Shown here piece by piece: positions 15,663-22,647 of a stretch of DNA of 22,647 nt. This DNA is from CAZNVB01 sp964576265 (GTDB taxonomy: Bacteria; Acidobacteriota; Aminicenantia; Aminicenantales; UBA8522). Location of the stretch: positions 1-22,647 of the forward strand of contig CAZNVB010000126.1 of NCBI GenBank assembly GCA_964576265.1, in the 5' to 3' direction. Numbering within the stretch: the stretch's first letter is position 1; every line of letters starts with the position of its first letter. The translations under genes were made by a program, and so were the position numbers. The notes beneath the pieces are model-generated. The model saw only the letters and a program-made list of their open reading frames with translations, had not been told where the DNA came from and did no database searches.

Positions 15663-15717
15663 AGGGCAATGATTTTGTTTTAACCCTTGACAAGAGGGAA
15701 AAGAAAAGGAGGCAAGT

Positions 15718-18700
15718 TTGCGTAAGGCGTTAATCATTCTTTTTACGCTTTTGCTTTCGGTCTCCCTCGTCGCCCAGCAGAGAACAGGAAATATTTTCGG
15801 CACGGTCAGCGACCCGGAGGGCAACCCGCTTCCCGGTGTTACCGTGACCTTGATCAACCCCTTCGGCGCGGCCATGACTTCGGTCACCTCGGCCGAAGGC
15901 GTGTTCCGCTTCCTGTCTCTCCCGCCTTCGAGAGCTTACGGCGTCAAGCTGGAGCTCACCGGGTTCAAGACGAGGATCGAGGAGAACATCGTCGTCACGG
16001 TCGGAAACAACACGAACCTCACCCTGACCATGGAGCCGGGTGTTCTTGAAGAGGCGGTGACCGTCACCGCCGTTTCTCCGATGGTAGATCAGAAGAAGAC
16101 GTCCGTCGGGACAAACGTTACCCAGGAAATCCTCCAGTCGCTGCCCACAGCCCGCGACCCGTGGGTCATCCTCCAGATGGCGCCTTCGGTCATCATGGAC
16201 CGTGAGAATATCGGCGGCGCGGAGTCAGGGCAGCAGTCCACCTATGTCAGCCGCGGGTCGACGACTTACAACAACAACGTCTGGGCCATGGACGGGATCG
16301 TCATTACCGACCCGGCCGCGATCGGAGCGTCGCCGAGCTACTACGATTTCGACGCTTTTGAAGAGATGCAGATCACGGTCGGCGGCTCGGACGTCACCGT
16401 CCAGACCGGAGGCATCGCCCTGAACATGGTCACCCGCCGCGGCGGAAACCGGATCAGCTTCGGCGGCCGTTTCTACGCCATCGACGAGAAATTCCAGGCC
16501 GACAACTTCAAGCCGGAGTTCGCCCAGCAGGGCGCCGCTGGCGTGAACAAAATCCGGAACAACAAGGATTTCGGGTTCAACATCGGCCTGCCGCTTGTCA
16601 AAGACAAGGCCTGGCTCTGGGCTTCTTACGGCGTCCAGGACATCAAAACGACGACCGTTTACAAGAAGCCCGACGACACGCTTCTCCAGAACTATGTCGG
16701 CAAGCTGAACATTCAGATCATCCCCCAGAACCGGTTCGAGGCCTTCGCCCACGTCGGCGGCAAGATCAAGTACGGCCGTTCCTCGTCTGTGGCGAACCCG
16801 GAGGGCCTCTACCAGCAGGGCCGGTATCATTTCGGGAGCCCGATCTATAAGCTCCAGGACGAGCACATGTTCGGCGACAGCCTGTTCCTGTCCCTCAAGT
16901 ACAGCTTCTCCGATTCCGGGTTCAGCCTGACGCCGATGGTCGACCTCGATTTCACGAACCGGCTGATCGTCGATGTCACCGCCGGGCGGAACTACGGCTC
17001 CCAGGCGTCCCGTTATTATGTCGAGCGGCCGGTCAATCAGTACAATTTCCTGGCCAACTACTTCAACGACAGTTTGTTCGGCGTGAGCCACGACGTCAAG
17101 ATTGGGTTCGAGTATGCCGGCCGGAACCAGTATGTCGAGTCGGTCAATCCCGGAAACTACGTCCTCTATCGGAACTATAACACGCCTCAGATCGACCTGA
17201 CGGGCGACGGCGCACCCGATGTTCCGCCGAGCACCTGGTATTACATCAGCGGTCCCTCACGCGGCTACTACCGCGACCAGCACGTCGATGCCTATGCCGG
17301 TTTCCTCCAGGACACGATCACCGTCGGCCGGTTCAACATCATGCTCGGCCTGCGCTACGACTACCAGACGCCGTCGATGAACCCGTTCACCATCAAGGCC
17401 GTTGACAAGGAGATGGGAGCCTGGCAGAAGTTTTTCACCTCGGCGACGATCGACAAGATCGACGCTTTACTTCCCGGCCTGGCGTTCAAGGATCCGATTA
17501 CGGCCAAATCCGTGGACGGCGCGAAGTACGGCTGGAAAGCCTGGTCGCCCCGCATCGGCATCACCTGGGACGTCATGGGCGACGGCAAGACCCTGGCCAA
17601 GGCGTCCTTCGGGATGTACGGCGATTTCATGGGCACCGGCATGGCCGACTACTGGCTGCCCGGCGGCGGGTCCGGAAACCTGGCTTTCTGGTGGAAGGAC
17701 AACGGCGACGGAATCTGCAATTTCGACGAGCTCTACTGGCTCTACCGACGCGGGGCCGGAACGAACTATGCTCCCTATCGAGCCTTCGACGACGCCGGAA
17801 ACTTCATCGGCAACTGGACGGACGCTTCCGGCTATTACTGGGCGAATTTCGATTACACGAATCCCCTGAAGACCACCATCCCCTATTCTCAGTTCGAAAA
17901 AGACGCCGGAACGAGCCGGACGACCGAAGCCATGCTCACTCTGGAAAAGGAAATTTTCACCGATTTCGCCGTCTCCCTCATCGGCACCTACCGAAAGTAT
18001 GACCAATTCTATTGGGGCCTGAAGTGGTTCAAGGACACGACGGGCGTCATCCAGAACCAGAGCTGGTACGCTTCGGCCGGCAAGCCCCCGGCCACCCTGC
18101 CGGGACTCGGCTCGACCAAAGAAGCGGCCAACCACGAATGGTACTACACGACGACCGAAGGCACGGCCTATTCTCCCTGGACGATCTACAAAAGGATGCC
18201 CTCCGACCGCTATAACGATTACTGGGGCGTCGACCTCGTCATCAATAAGCGGCTCTCGAACAAGTGGATGTTCAACGGGAGTTTCACCTACCAGGATCAG
18301 ACGGCTCACTACGGCACCAAAGGCTACATGAACCCGACCAACATCTGGGCCGTGGACGGGAAGGATTCCTCGGCCTACATCGGTGGGGCCAGCGGTCTTC
18401 TCGACCAGTACACGAACTCCCGCTGGCTGGTCAAGCTCACCGGCCTCTACCAGTTCCCGTTCGAGATCAACGCTTCTTTCACCCTGATGGGACGCGAGGG
18501 CTGGATTATCAACGAGTACTTCGCCTACTACGACTACACTCTGCCCAACCCGGCGAGCGTATCCGCGAGCCTCTACATGGTGCCGTTCGGAACAAACCGG
18601 CTCGATCCCCTGTGGAACCTCGGCCTTAGAGTAGAGAAGATGCTCCGGCTCGGCGACACGGGTCGGATCTACGTCATGGCCGACATGTTCAATGTGATGA

Positions 18701-18861
18701 ACGCCGACACGATCATCCGCCGCCAGCAGAAGTACTACGGCGCGTTCTATCACTATGCGGGCGGTGTCGGTGACAAATGGGTTCCCGATCCCAACACCTA
18801 CAAGATCGACGGCATCCTCAACCCCAGGGTCACCCGGTTCGGAGTCCGGTTCACCTTCTGA
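15718..18861 (+). CDS. Oar-like TonB-dependent receptor with N-terminal carboxypeptidase-regulatory domain (receptor 2)
   Basis: Encodes 1047 residues from a TTG start. The start is set by AAAGGAGG five bases upstream and by the signal peptide (MRKALIILFTLLLSVSLVAQ). A CnaB/carboxypeptidase-regulatory-like domain (about 22-105: GNIFGTVSDPEGNPLPGVTVTL) is followed by a plug-like region (about 110-245: VTVTAVSPMVDQKKTSVG, NNNVWAMDGIVITDP, QTGGIALNMVTRRGGN) and a long barrel ending GVRFTF. It is larger than receptor 1 and clearly a diverged paralogue, not a recent copy. The barrel is rich in Trp, Tyr and Asn. The substrate is unknown; no SusD-like partner or degradative enzyme is adjacent. The leader carries the sigma-54 control region and the gene ends with a strong terminator, so it is probably transcribed alone. 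Codon use in the body is strongly C/G-ending, hinting at high expression. Confidence 0.88.
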   Translation: MRKALIILFTLLLSVSLVAQQRTGNIFGTVSDPEGNPLPGVTVTLINPFGAAMTSVTSAEGVFRFLSLPPSRAYGVKLELTGFKTRIEENIVVTVGNNTNLTLTMEPGVLEEAVTVTAVSPMVDQKKTSVGTNVTQEILQSLPTARDPWVILQMAPSVIMDRENIGGAESGQQSTYVSRGSTTYNNNVWAMDGIVITDPAAIGASPSYYDFDAFEEMQITVGGSDVTVQTGGIALNMVTRRGGNRISFGGRFYAIDEKFQADNFKPEFAQQGAAGVNKIRNNKDFGFNIGLPLVKDKAWLWASYGVQDIKTTTVYKKPDDTLLQNYVGKLNIQIIPQNRFEAFAHVGGKIKYGRSSSVANPEGLYQQGRYHFGSPIYKLQDEHMFGDSLFLSLKYSFSDSGFSLTPMVDLDFTNRLIVDVTAGRNYGSQASRYYVERPVNQYNFLANYFNDSLFGVSHDVKIGFEYAGRNQYVESVNPGNYVLYRNYNTPQIDLTGDGAPDVPPSTWYYISGPSRGYYRDQHVDAYAGFLQDTITVGRFNIMLGLRYDYQTPSMNPFTIKAVDKEMGAWQKFFTSATIDKIDALLPGLAFKDPITAKSVDGAKYGWKAWSPRIGITWDVMGDGKTLAKASFGMYGDFMGTGMADYWLPGGGSGNLAFWWKDNGDGICNFDELYWLYRRGAGTNYAPYRAFDDAGNFIGNWTDASGYYWANFDYTNPLKTTIPYSQFEKDAGTSRTTEAMLTLEKEIFTDFAVSLIGTYRKYDQFYWGLKWFKDTTGVIQNQSWYASAGKPPATLPGLGSTKEAANHEWYYTTTEGTAYSPWTIYKRMPSDRYNDYWGVDLVINKRLSNKWMFNGSFTYQDQTAHYGTKGYMNPTNIWAVDGKDSSAYIGGASGLLDQYTNSRWLVKLTGLYQFPFEINASFTLMGREGWIINEYFAYYDYTLPNPASVSASLYMVPFGTNRLDPLWNLGLRVEKMLRLGDTGRIYVMADMFNVMNADTIIRRQQKYYGAFYHYAGGVGDKWVPDPNTYKIDGILNPRVTRFGVRFTF

Positions 18862-18945
18862 GCGCCACCTGAAGAAGAGAAAGTCCGAGTAGGAGTAGAA
18901 CCAGAGAAAGAAACTTAGAGGCAGAGAGAGTAAAGGCAGAAGCCT

Positions 18946-18984
18946 AAAGCCCCTTCCCCCGGCCGGGGGAAGGGGCTTTTTCTT
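18946..18984 (+). terminator. Strong intrinsic terminator after receptor 2
   Basis: A perfect inverted repeat with arms of 17 bases (18946-18962 and 18963-18979, AAAGCCCCTTCCCCCGG and its complement) is followed by TTTTTCTTT. The stem is almost entirely GC in its middle, so this is a very stable hairpin. It separates receptor 2 from the next operon. Confidence 0.93.
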
Positions 18985-19095
18985 TAGAGGGGCGCCATAC
19001 GCAATCCACTCCATTCCTCGCCGGCTTTTCAACCCCTCTTCAAAATGATAGAATAAGATTTGAATAATTCATCACTGGGTTTTCTGAAGGCCGTT

Positions 19096-19111
19096 TGGCA
19101 TTAATTTTGCA
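19096..19111 (+). promoter_or_regulatory. Sigma-54 (-24/-12) promoter for the TPR/GWxTD operon
   Basis: TGGCATTAATTTTGCA has GG (19097-19098) and GC (19109-19110) exactly 10 bases apart and matches TGGCA and TTGCA of the sigma-54 consensus. The predicted start is about 19122, which excludes an ATG at 19115 and supports the start at 19154. Confidence 0.78.
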
Positions 19112-19153
19112 ACAATGTGGAAAGGGAAGAAAGATCTTTTCCGGAGGTCAGCC

Positions 19154-20071
19154 ATGAGGAAAATTCCGGTCCTCGTTATATTGATTCTTGTCCTTTTTGT
19201 GTCCTCCCATCCCCAAGACTATAAAGGAAAAGGCCGCCAGGTCGGCTATGTGTTCGATGAGCAAGGAGCGCCGCTCGAGGGCGTGACGGTCAAGCTCTTT
19301 TCTTTAAAAGTCCAGCAGGGATTCGAGCTCAAGACGGATAAGACGGGGAAGTGGGTCGCCTTCGGCATCGGCGGCGGCGCCTGGAACGTCGATTTCGAAA
19401 AATTCGGGTTCCTGCCCCGCAAAATCGCCATCGAGGTCAACGAATGGCAGCGGAATCCCGAGATCAGGATCAACCTGAAAAAGGCCGAAGGGCTGGTTTT
19501 GACCGACGATCTGAAAGAGATGCTGAACAACGGCAACGCGCTTTTCGAGGCCCAGAAATACGAGGAGGCGGCGGCCGCCTTCAAGGCGATCCTGGAGAAA
19601 TATCCCGACGCCTACCTCATTCACAAGAACATCGGCAACTGCTATTTCTCCCAGGAGAAATACGAGGAGGCGGAGGCGTATTACCTCAAGGTCCTGGAGA
19701 AAGACCCGCGCAATTACGAAGCCATGCTCCTCATCGGCAACACCTATGCCAACCGCGGCCAGACCGAGAAGGCTCTCGAATGGTACGCCAGGATTGAGTT
19801 CGAAAAAATCGACGACCCCATCGTCCTCTACAACGTCGGAACGAACTATTACAACAACTCCAGGTTCGGGGAGGCGCTGAAGTATTACCGGAGAGCGATC
19901 GATCTTCAGCCGGAGTTCACCGACGGCCTCTACCAGCTTGGGCTGACCTACCTGAACACGGGGAATAATCCGGAGGCCATCGCCGTCTTCGAGAGATACC
20001 TCAAAGTGGATCCGGATTCCGCCCGTGCCGGCCAGGTCAAGAGTTTTCTCGAATTTCTCAAAAAAAAGTGA
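19154..20071 (+). CDS. Exported TPR protein with N-terminal carboxypeptidase-regulatory-like domain
   Basis: Encodes 305 residues. A signal peptide (about 1-20, MRKIPVLVILILVLFVSSHP) precedes a CnaB/carboxypeptidase-regulatory-like beta domain (about 28-110: GYVFDEQGAPLEGVTVKLFS, GKWVAFGIGGGAWNVDFEKFGF). Four to five TPR units follow (about 118-300: ALFEAQKYEEAAAAFKAIL, CYFSQEKYEEAEAYYLKVL, YYNNSRFGEALKYYRRAI, YLNTGNNPEAIAVFERYL). The likely role is a periplasmic scaffold or adaptor; no enzyme motif is seen. The start is chosen because GGAGG lies six bases upstream and the sigma-54 start point falls after the earlier ATG at 19115. It is first in an operon with two GWxTD genes; the stop TGA is directly followed by an ATG of the next frame. 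The beta domain matches the type found on both receptors, suggesting a shared binding or assembly theme. Confidence 0.88.
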   Translation: MRKIPVLVILILVLFVSSHPQDYKGKGRQVGYVFDEQGAPLEGVTVKLFSLKVQQGFELKTDKTGKWVAFGIGGGAWNVDFEKFGFLPRKIAIEVNEWQRNPEIRINLKKAEGLVLTDDLKEMLNNGNALFEAQKYEEAAAAFKAILEKYPDAYLIHKNIGNCYFSQEKYEEAEAYYLKVLEKDPRNYEAMLLIGNTYANRGQTEKALEWYARIEFEKIDDPIVLYNVGTNYYNNSRFGEALKYYRRAIDLQPEFTDGLYQLGLTYLNTGNNPEAIAVFERYLKVDPDSARAGQVKSFLEFLKKK

Positions 20072-20110
20072 ATGGGGAAAACCCGGATTCTGAATCAAAG
20101 AGGATTGCTC

Positions 20111-21010
20111 ATGCCGCAGAATTTTCCGGCCGTCGTCGCCGGCCTTTTATCCCTTCTCCTGGTCGGCTGCAGCTCGGGTCCGAAAATCGCGCTTGACCCG
20201 GAAAGCGAGGGCTTTTATGAATACGCCCGGCTGATCATGACCGGCGAGGAAAAAGATCTTTTCACCCATCTCCCCGACGCCGAATCGCGCCGGGAATTTA
20301 TCGCCGATTTCTGGAGCAAGCGGGATCCGGATCCCGACACGGAGGAAAACGAGTACAAAACCGAGTTCTACAGGAGGATCGAATACGCCAACAAGCGGTT
20401 CAAAGAGGGCCCGCCCGGCTGGAAGACCGACCGGGGCCGGATTTACATTTACATGGGCCCGCCGGACAAGTTCGAAGAATTCTTTACCCATGACGATCCC
20501 AATATCCGGGGTCCGATCCTGTGGTGGATCTATTACGCCTATGAGCTCGGGATCGAGTTCGTCGATGAGCGGAATAACGGCGTCTACAAAATGCGGGAAT
20601 TCAGCGGCGATTTCTTCGGCGCTCTGGACAGCTTCAAGCGAGGGGACGTCCCGACCGAGAAGGGCGAGAAGCGGAAGTTCGCCAACTTCAAGCTGACTTA
20701 CGACCGGGCAAAAAAGGAAATCGCCATCGCCATTCCGATCGACGTTTTCAATTTCCGCGATGAGGCCGGGGTCCTCCGGGCTCACCTCGGGTTCCAGTTC
20801 TTCGTTTATGCCGCGAATGGAAAAAAGATGGAGGAATTCAGCCAGGACCAGACGTTTCTCCGGACCGAGGCGGAAGTCCTCAACCTGAAGGAGATCGTCT
20901 TCACTTTTCCCTACGCCCAGGAGGCGCCGCGGTTCTATCTCGACGTCATCATCGTCGGAAAGGACGGAAGCCTGGGAAAGACGCGCAAAATGTTCGAGAT
21001 CAAGTCCTGA
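20111..21010 (+). CDS. GWxTD-family lipoprotein
   Basis: Encodes about 299 residues. A hydrophobic N-terminus ends in the lipobox LVGC (Cys20), so the mature protein is probably lipid-anchored. The GWxTD domain spans about 30-190, with DFWSKRDPDPDTEENEY, then the canonical GWKTD (103-107) in GWKTDRGRIYIYMGPP. The remaining part (about 190-299) is beta-rich, ending with a strand pattern like an Ig or C2-type fold. ATG at 20111 has GAGGA six bases upstream. The alternative ATG at 20072, abutting the previous stop, has no ribosome site but would add Lys/Arg residues, as expected in a signal peptide, so the start is not settled. It is the middle gene of the sigma-54-driven operon. Function is unknown; outer- or inner-membrane anchoring facing the periplasm is inferred. 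Confidence 0.87.
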   Translation: MPQNFPAVVAGLLSLLLVGCSSGPKIALDPESEGFYEYARLIMTGEEKDLFTHLPDAESRREFIADFWSKRDPDPDTEENEYKTEFYRRIEYANKRFKEGPPGWKTDRGRIYIYMGPPDKFEEFFTHDDPNIRGPILWWIYYAYELGIEFVDERNNGVYKMREFSGDFFGALDSFKRGDVPTEKGEKRKFANFKLTYDRAKKEIAIAIPIDVFNFRDEAGVLRAHLGFQFFVYAANGKKMEEFSQDQTFLRTEAEVLNLKEIVFTFPYAQEAPRFYLDVIIVGKDGSLGKTRKMFEIKS

Positions 21011-21016
21011 GCCGCC

Positions 21017-22647
21017 ATGAGAATGAATCGAAAACGGATCCTTGTCCCTTTCCTTGGCCTGGCTCTTCTATTTCTCTCCCCCTCGCTTCCCACGGGCGCC
21101 CAGGCCCGGAAATCTCCCCAAGGTCAGAAAATCAACGAAAAGGACCTCGGCGAGAAATACCGCGAGTGGCTCAAGCTCGTCAGTTACATCATCCAGCCGG
21201 TGGAGAAAGAAGTCTTTCTTCAGCTCACCTCGGACCGCGACCGGGACATTTTCATCGAGACTTTCTGGAAGCAGCGCGATCCGACACCCGGCACTCCGGC
21301 CAACGAATACAAGGATGAGCATCTCCGGCGGTTCACGTACGCCAACAAGTTTTTCGGCCGGAGCTCGGTCCGCGAAGGCTGGCAGACGGACATGGGCCGG
21401 ATCTATATTCTGCTCGGTCAGCCGGCGAGCATCGAACGCTTCGAGGCCACGAGCCATATCGTCCCCTGCCAGGCCTGGTCCTACTACGGCAACCCGGAAA
21501 AAGACCTGCCGCCGCATTTTGTCCTTCTCTTTTACCAGCGGGGAGGAGCGGGAGATTACAGGCTCTATGATCCGCTGAGCGACGGCCCGGCGGCTCTCCT
21601 TCTCGATAAAAGGAACATCGATCCGACGAATTATGAAGATCTTTATGACCGAATCAGGCAGATCGCTCCCACCCTGGCCGACATCTCCATTTCCATCGTT
21701 CCCGGCGAGTTCAACCCGGACTACACGCCGTCCGCTCAGAACAACATCATTCTGGCCAACATTTTCGAGTCGCCGAAGAAAGACGTCAACGCCTCCTATG
21801 CCACCCATTTCCTGAATTACAAGGGAATCGTCAGCACCGAGTACATGACGAATTACATCGAATGCGAAGCGGACGTCTGCCTGATCGAGGACCCCGCGAC
21901 CGGCCTTCCCTTCGTCCATTTTTCTCTGGCGCCCAAAAGCATGTCGATCCATTATTACGAGCCCAAGGACCAGTATTACTGCAACTATCGGCTCGATGTC
22001 AGCCTTCGCCGAGGCGAAAAAATCATCTTCCAGTACAACCGGGATTTCTCGATCTATTTCACCGAAAAAGACACCGGCCGGATCCAGGCGAACGGCGTTT
22101 CCGTGGAGGACATGTTCCCCGTCGCGGCCGGGACGCACCGCCTGACCATCCTCCTCCAGAACTCCGTGGACAAGGAATTCAGCATCCACGAGGAAGACAT
22201 CGTCGTTCCTGAGGCGAGCGGCCGGCCGCGGCTCGGAGGTCCCTACCTCGGCTACAAGTTCGAAAGCTACGGCCCCCAGGTCCACATTCCCTACAAGATC
22301 GACGACCGCAAGCTGGTTGTCGATCCGAAACACACCTTCGGCTCGGGGGAAAGCCTCGCCTTTCTTTTCACCGTCGCCGATTGCGACCGAGAGACTTGGG
22401 AAAAAGGTGAAGTTCGGGCGGAAATCAGGGGAATGAAAGCCGCCAGCCCGCAGCAAAAGTCCATCTCCCTGAGACTCAGAGATCGCCTTTTCGGCAGGAT
22501 CATCGGCCTGGACCATTCGCTCGCCCTCAGCGATCTTGCGCCGGATTATTACGAGCTCAAGCTCAGGCTGATCGGCGGCGACGGTCGAGTCGTCGACGAA
22601 CGTCAGGCCAACTTCATCGTCTCACCGGAGAGACTCCTGCCCCATCC
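21017..22647 (+). CDS. Large GWxTD-family exported protein (3' end outside window)
   Basis: The frame is open from the ATG to the right edge (543 codons seen, no stop). A signal peptide (about 1-30, RMNRKR basic start, cleavage near GAQA-RK) is followed by the GWxTD domain (about 40-200) with TFWKQRDPTPGTPANEY, then the canonical GWQTD (121-125) in EGWQTDMGRIYILLGQP. The central part shares its order with the protein at 13344 (FYQRGGAGDYRLYDPLSDGP compares with FYQPQGSGEFRLYSPGIDGP), so the two are paralogues. The beta-rich C-terminal half may be Ig-like. The start is 6 bases after the previous stop and probably translationally coupled; ATG at 21023 is an alternative. If it matches its paralogue, TPRs should follow beyond the edge. 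Function is unknown. Confidence 0.87.
   Translation, partial: MRMNRKRILVPFLGLALLFLSPSLPTGAQARKSPQGQKINEKDLGEKYREWLKLVSYIIQPVEKEVFLQLTSDRDRDIFIETFWKQRDPTPGTPANEYKDEHLRRFTYANKFFGRSSVREGWQTDMGRIYILLGQPASIERFEATSHIVPCQAWSYYGNPEKDLPPHFVLLFYQRGGAGDYRLYDPLSDGPAALLLDKRNIDPTNYEDLYDRIRQIAPTLADISISIVPGEFNPDYTPSAQNNIILANIFESPKKDVNASYATHFLNYKGIVSTEYMTNYIECEADVCLIEDPATGLPFVHFSLAPKSMSIHYYEPKDQYYCNYRLDVSLRRGEKIIFQYNRDFSIYFTEKDTGRIQANGVSVEDMFPVAAGTHRLTILLQNSVDKEFSIHEEDIVVPEASGRPRLGGPYLGYKFESYGPQVHIPYKIDDRKLVVDPKHTFGSGESLAFLFTVADCDRETWEKGEVRAEIRGMKAASPQQKSISLRLRDRLFGRIIGLDHSLALSDLAPDYYELKLRLIGGDGRVVDERQANFIVSPERLLPH

Larger units (their letters stand above)
15399..15717 (+). promoter_or_regulatory. Regulatory region of receptor 2
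   Basis: This 319-base gap is distinctly AT-rich compared with its neighbours and carries a layered control region. In order it holds an upstream dyad (15444-15472), an IHF-consensus site (15500-15512), a sigma-54 promoter (15539-15554), a long leader with a perfect Shine-Dalgarno-like sequence lacking a start codon (15596-15605), a perfect dyad (15644-15662), and the true ribosome site AAAGGAGG (about 15705-15712) before the TTG start. No coding sequence is seen. Confidence 0.7.
18862..19153 (+). other. 3' region of receptor 2 and promoter region of the TPR/GWxTD operon
   Basis: The first 80 bases are strongly purine-rich (repeated GAGA/GAAG) and include a GGAGTAGAA (18892-18900) identical to an arm of the receptor 2 leader dyad. 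A strong terminator follows, then about 110 bases of promoter region with an AGAGGGG (18986-18992) / CCCCTCT (19033-19039) inverted pair and the small palindrome TGAATAATTCA (19061-19071), ending in a sigma-54 promoter. Confidence 0.5.

Noticed and set aside
15687..15715. TTGACA at 15687-15692 as a -35 box for receptor 2
   Set aside because: The sequence 17 bases downstream is the ribosome site region (AGGCAA), with no -10-like hexamer.
19115..19153. ATG at 19115 as start of the TPR protein
   Set aside because: It lies at or before the predicted sigma-54 start point and lacks a ribosome site; the ATG at 19154 has GGAGG and begins the signal peptide.

Overview
The window looks like chromosomal DNA from a Gram-negative bacterium of the Acidobacteriota / candidate Aminicenantes (OP8) type. 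The reasons are an LPS-export permease, two Oar-like outer-membrane receptors with an N-terminal carboxypeptidase-regulatory (CnaB-like) domain, three GWxTD-family proteins, signal peptides on most proteins, and moderately high GC coding DNA. This assignment is inference from gene content; no rRNA or marker gene is present. I found no tRNA, rRNA, CRISPR array, insertion sequence or phage gene. Twelve protein genes are supported, one running off the right edge.

Layout. 199-2782 (minus): a two-gene unit with an aryl-sulfate sulfotransferase-like enzyme followed by a small exported, probably outer-membrane, protein. 3086-5506 (plus): a single polypeptide carrying both LptF-like and LptG-like halves. 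5510-9952 (minus): a bifunctional-nuclease (DUF151) protein, an endonuclease Q-like PHP protein ending in a sliding-clamp-type motif, and a membrane-anchored sulfatase-fold/TPR protein; each appears to have its own promoter. 10275-13040 (minus) and 13344-15398 (plus): a divergent pair of an Oar-like receptor and a GWxTD/TPR protein. 15718-18861 (plus): a second, larger Oar-like receptor with a TTG start and a strong terminator. 19154 to the end (plus): an operon of a CnaB-TPR protein, a GWxTD lipoprotein and a larger GWxTD protein.

The most interesting part is the right half. Two excellent sigma-54 (-24/-12) promoters precede the second receptor (15539-15554) and the TPR/GWxTD operon (19096-19111). 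A weaker one reads toward the first receptor (13159-13174, minus). The promoter at 15539 also has a perfect IHF-consensus site and an upstream dyad at typical enhancer distance. Together these suggest a sigma-54-controlled envelope module made of Oar-like receptors, GWxTD proteins and periplasmic TPR proteins. Its function is unknown; surface assembly, secretion or nutrient capture are possible. Other unusual items are the LptF-LptG fusion, the clamp-motif-tipped endonuclease Q homologue, and a sulfatase-fold enzyme with Thr and His where classical sulfatases have Cys/Ser and Arg.
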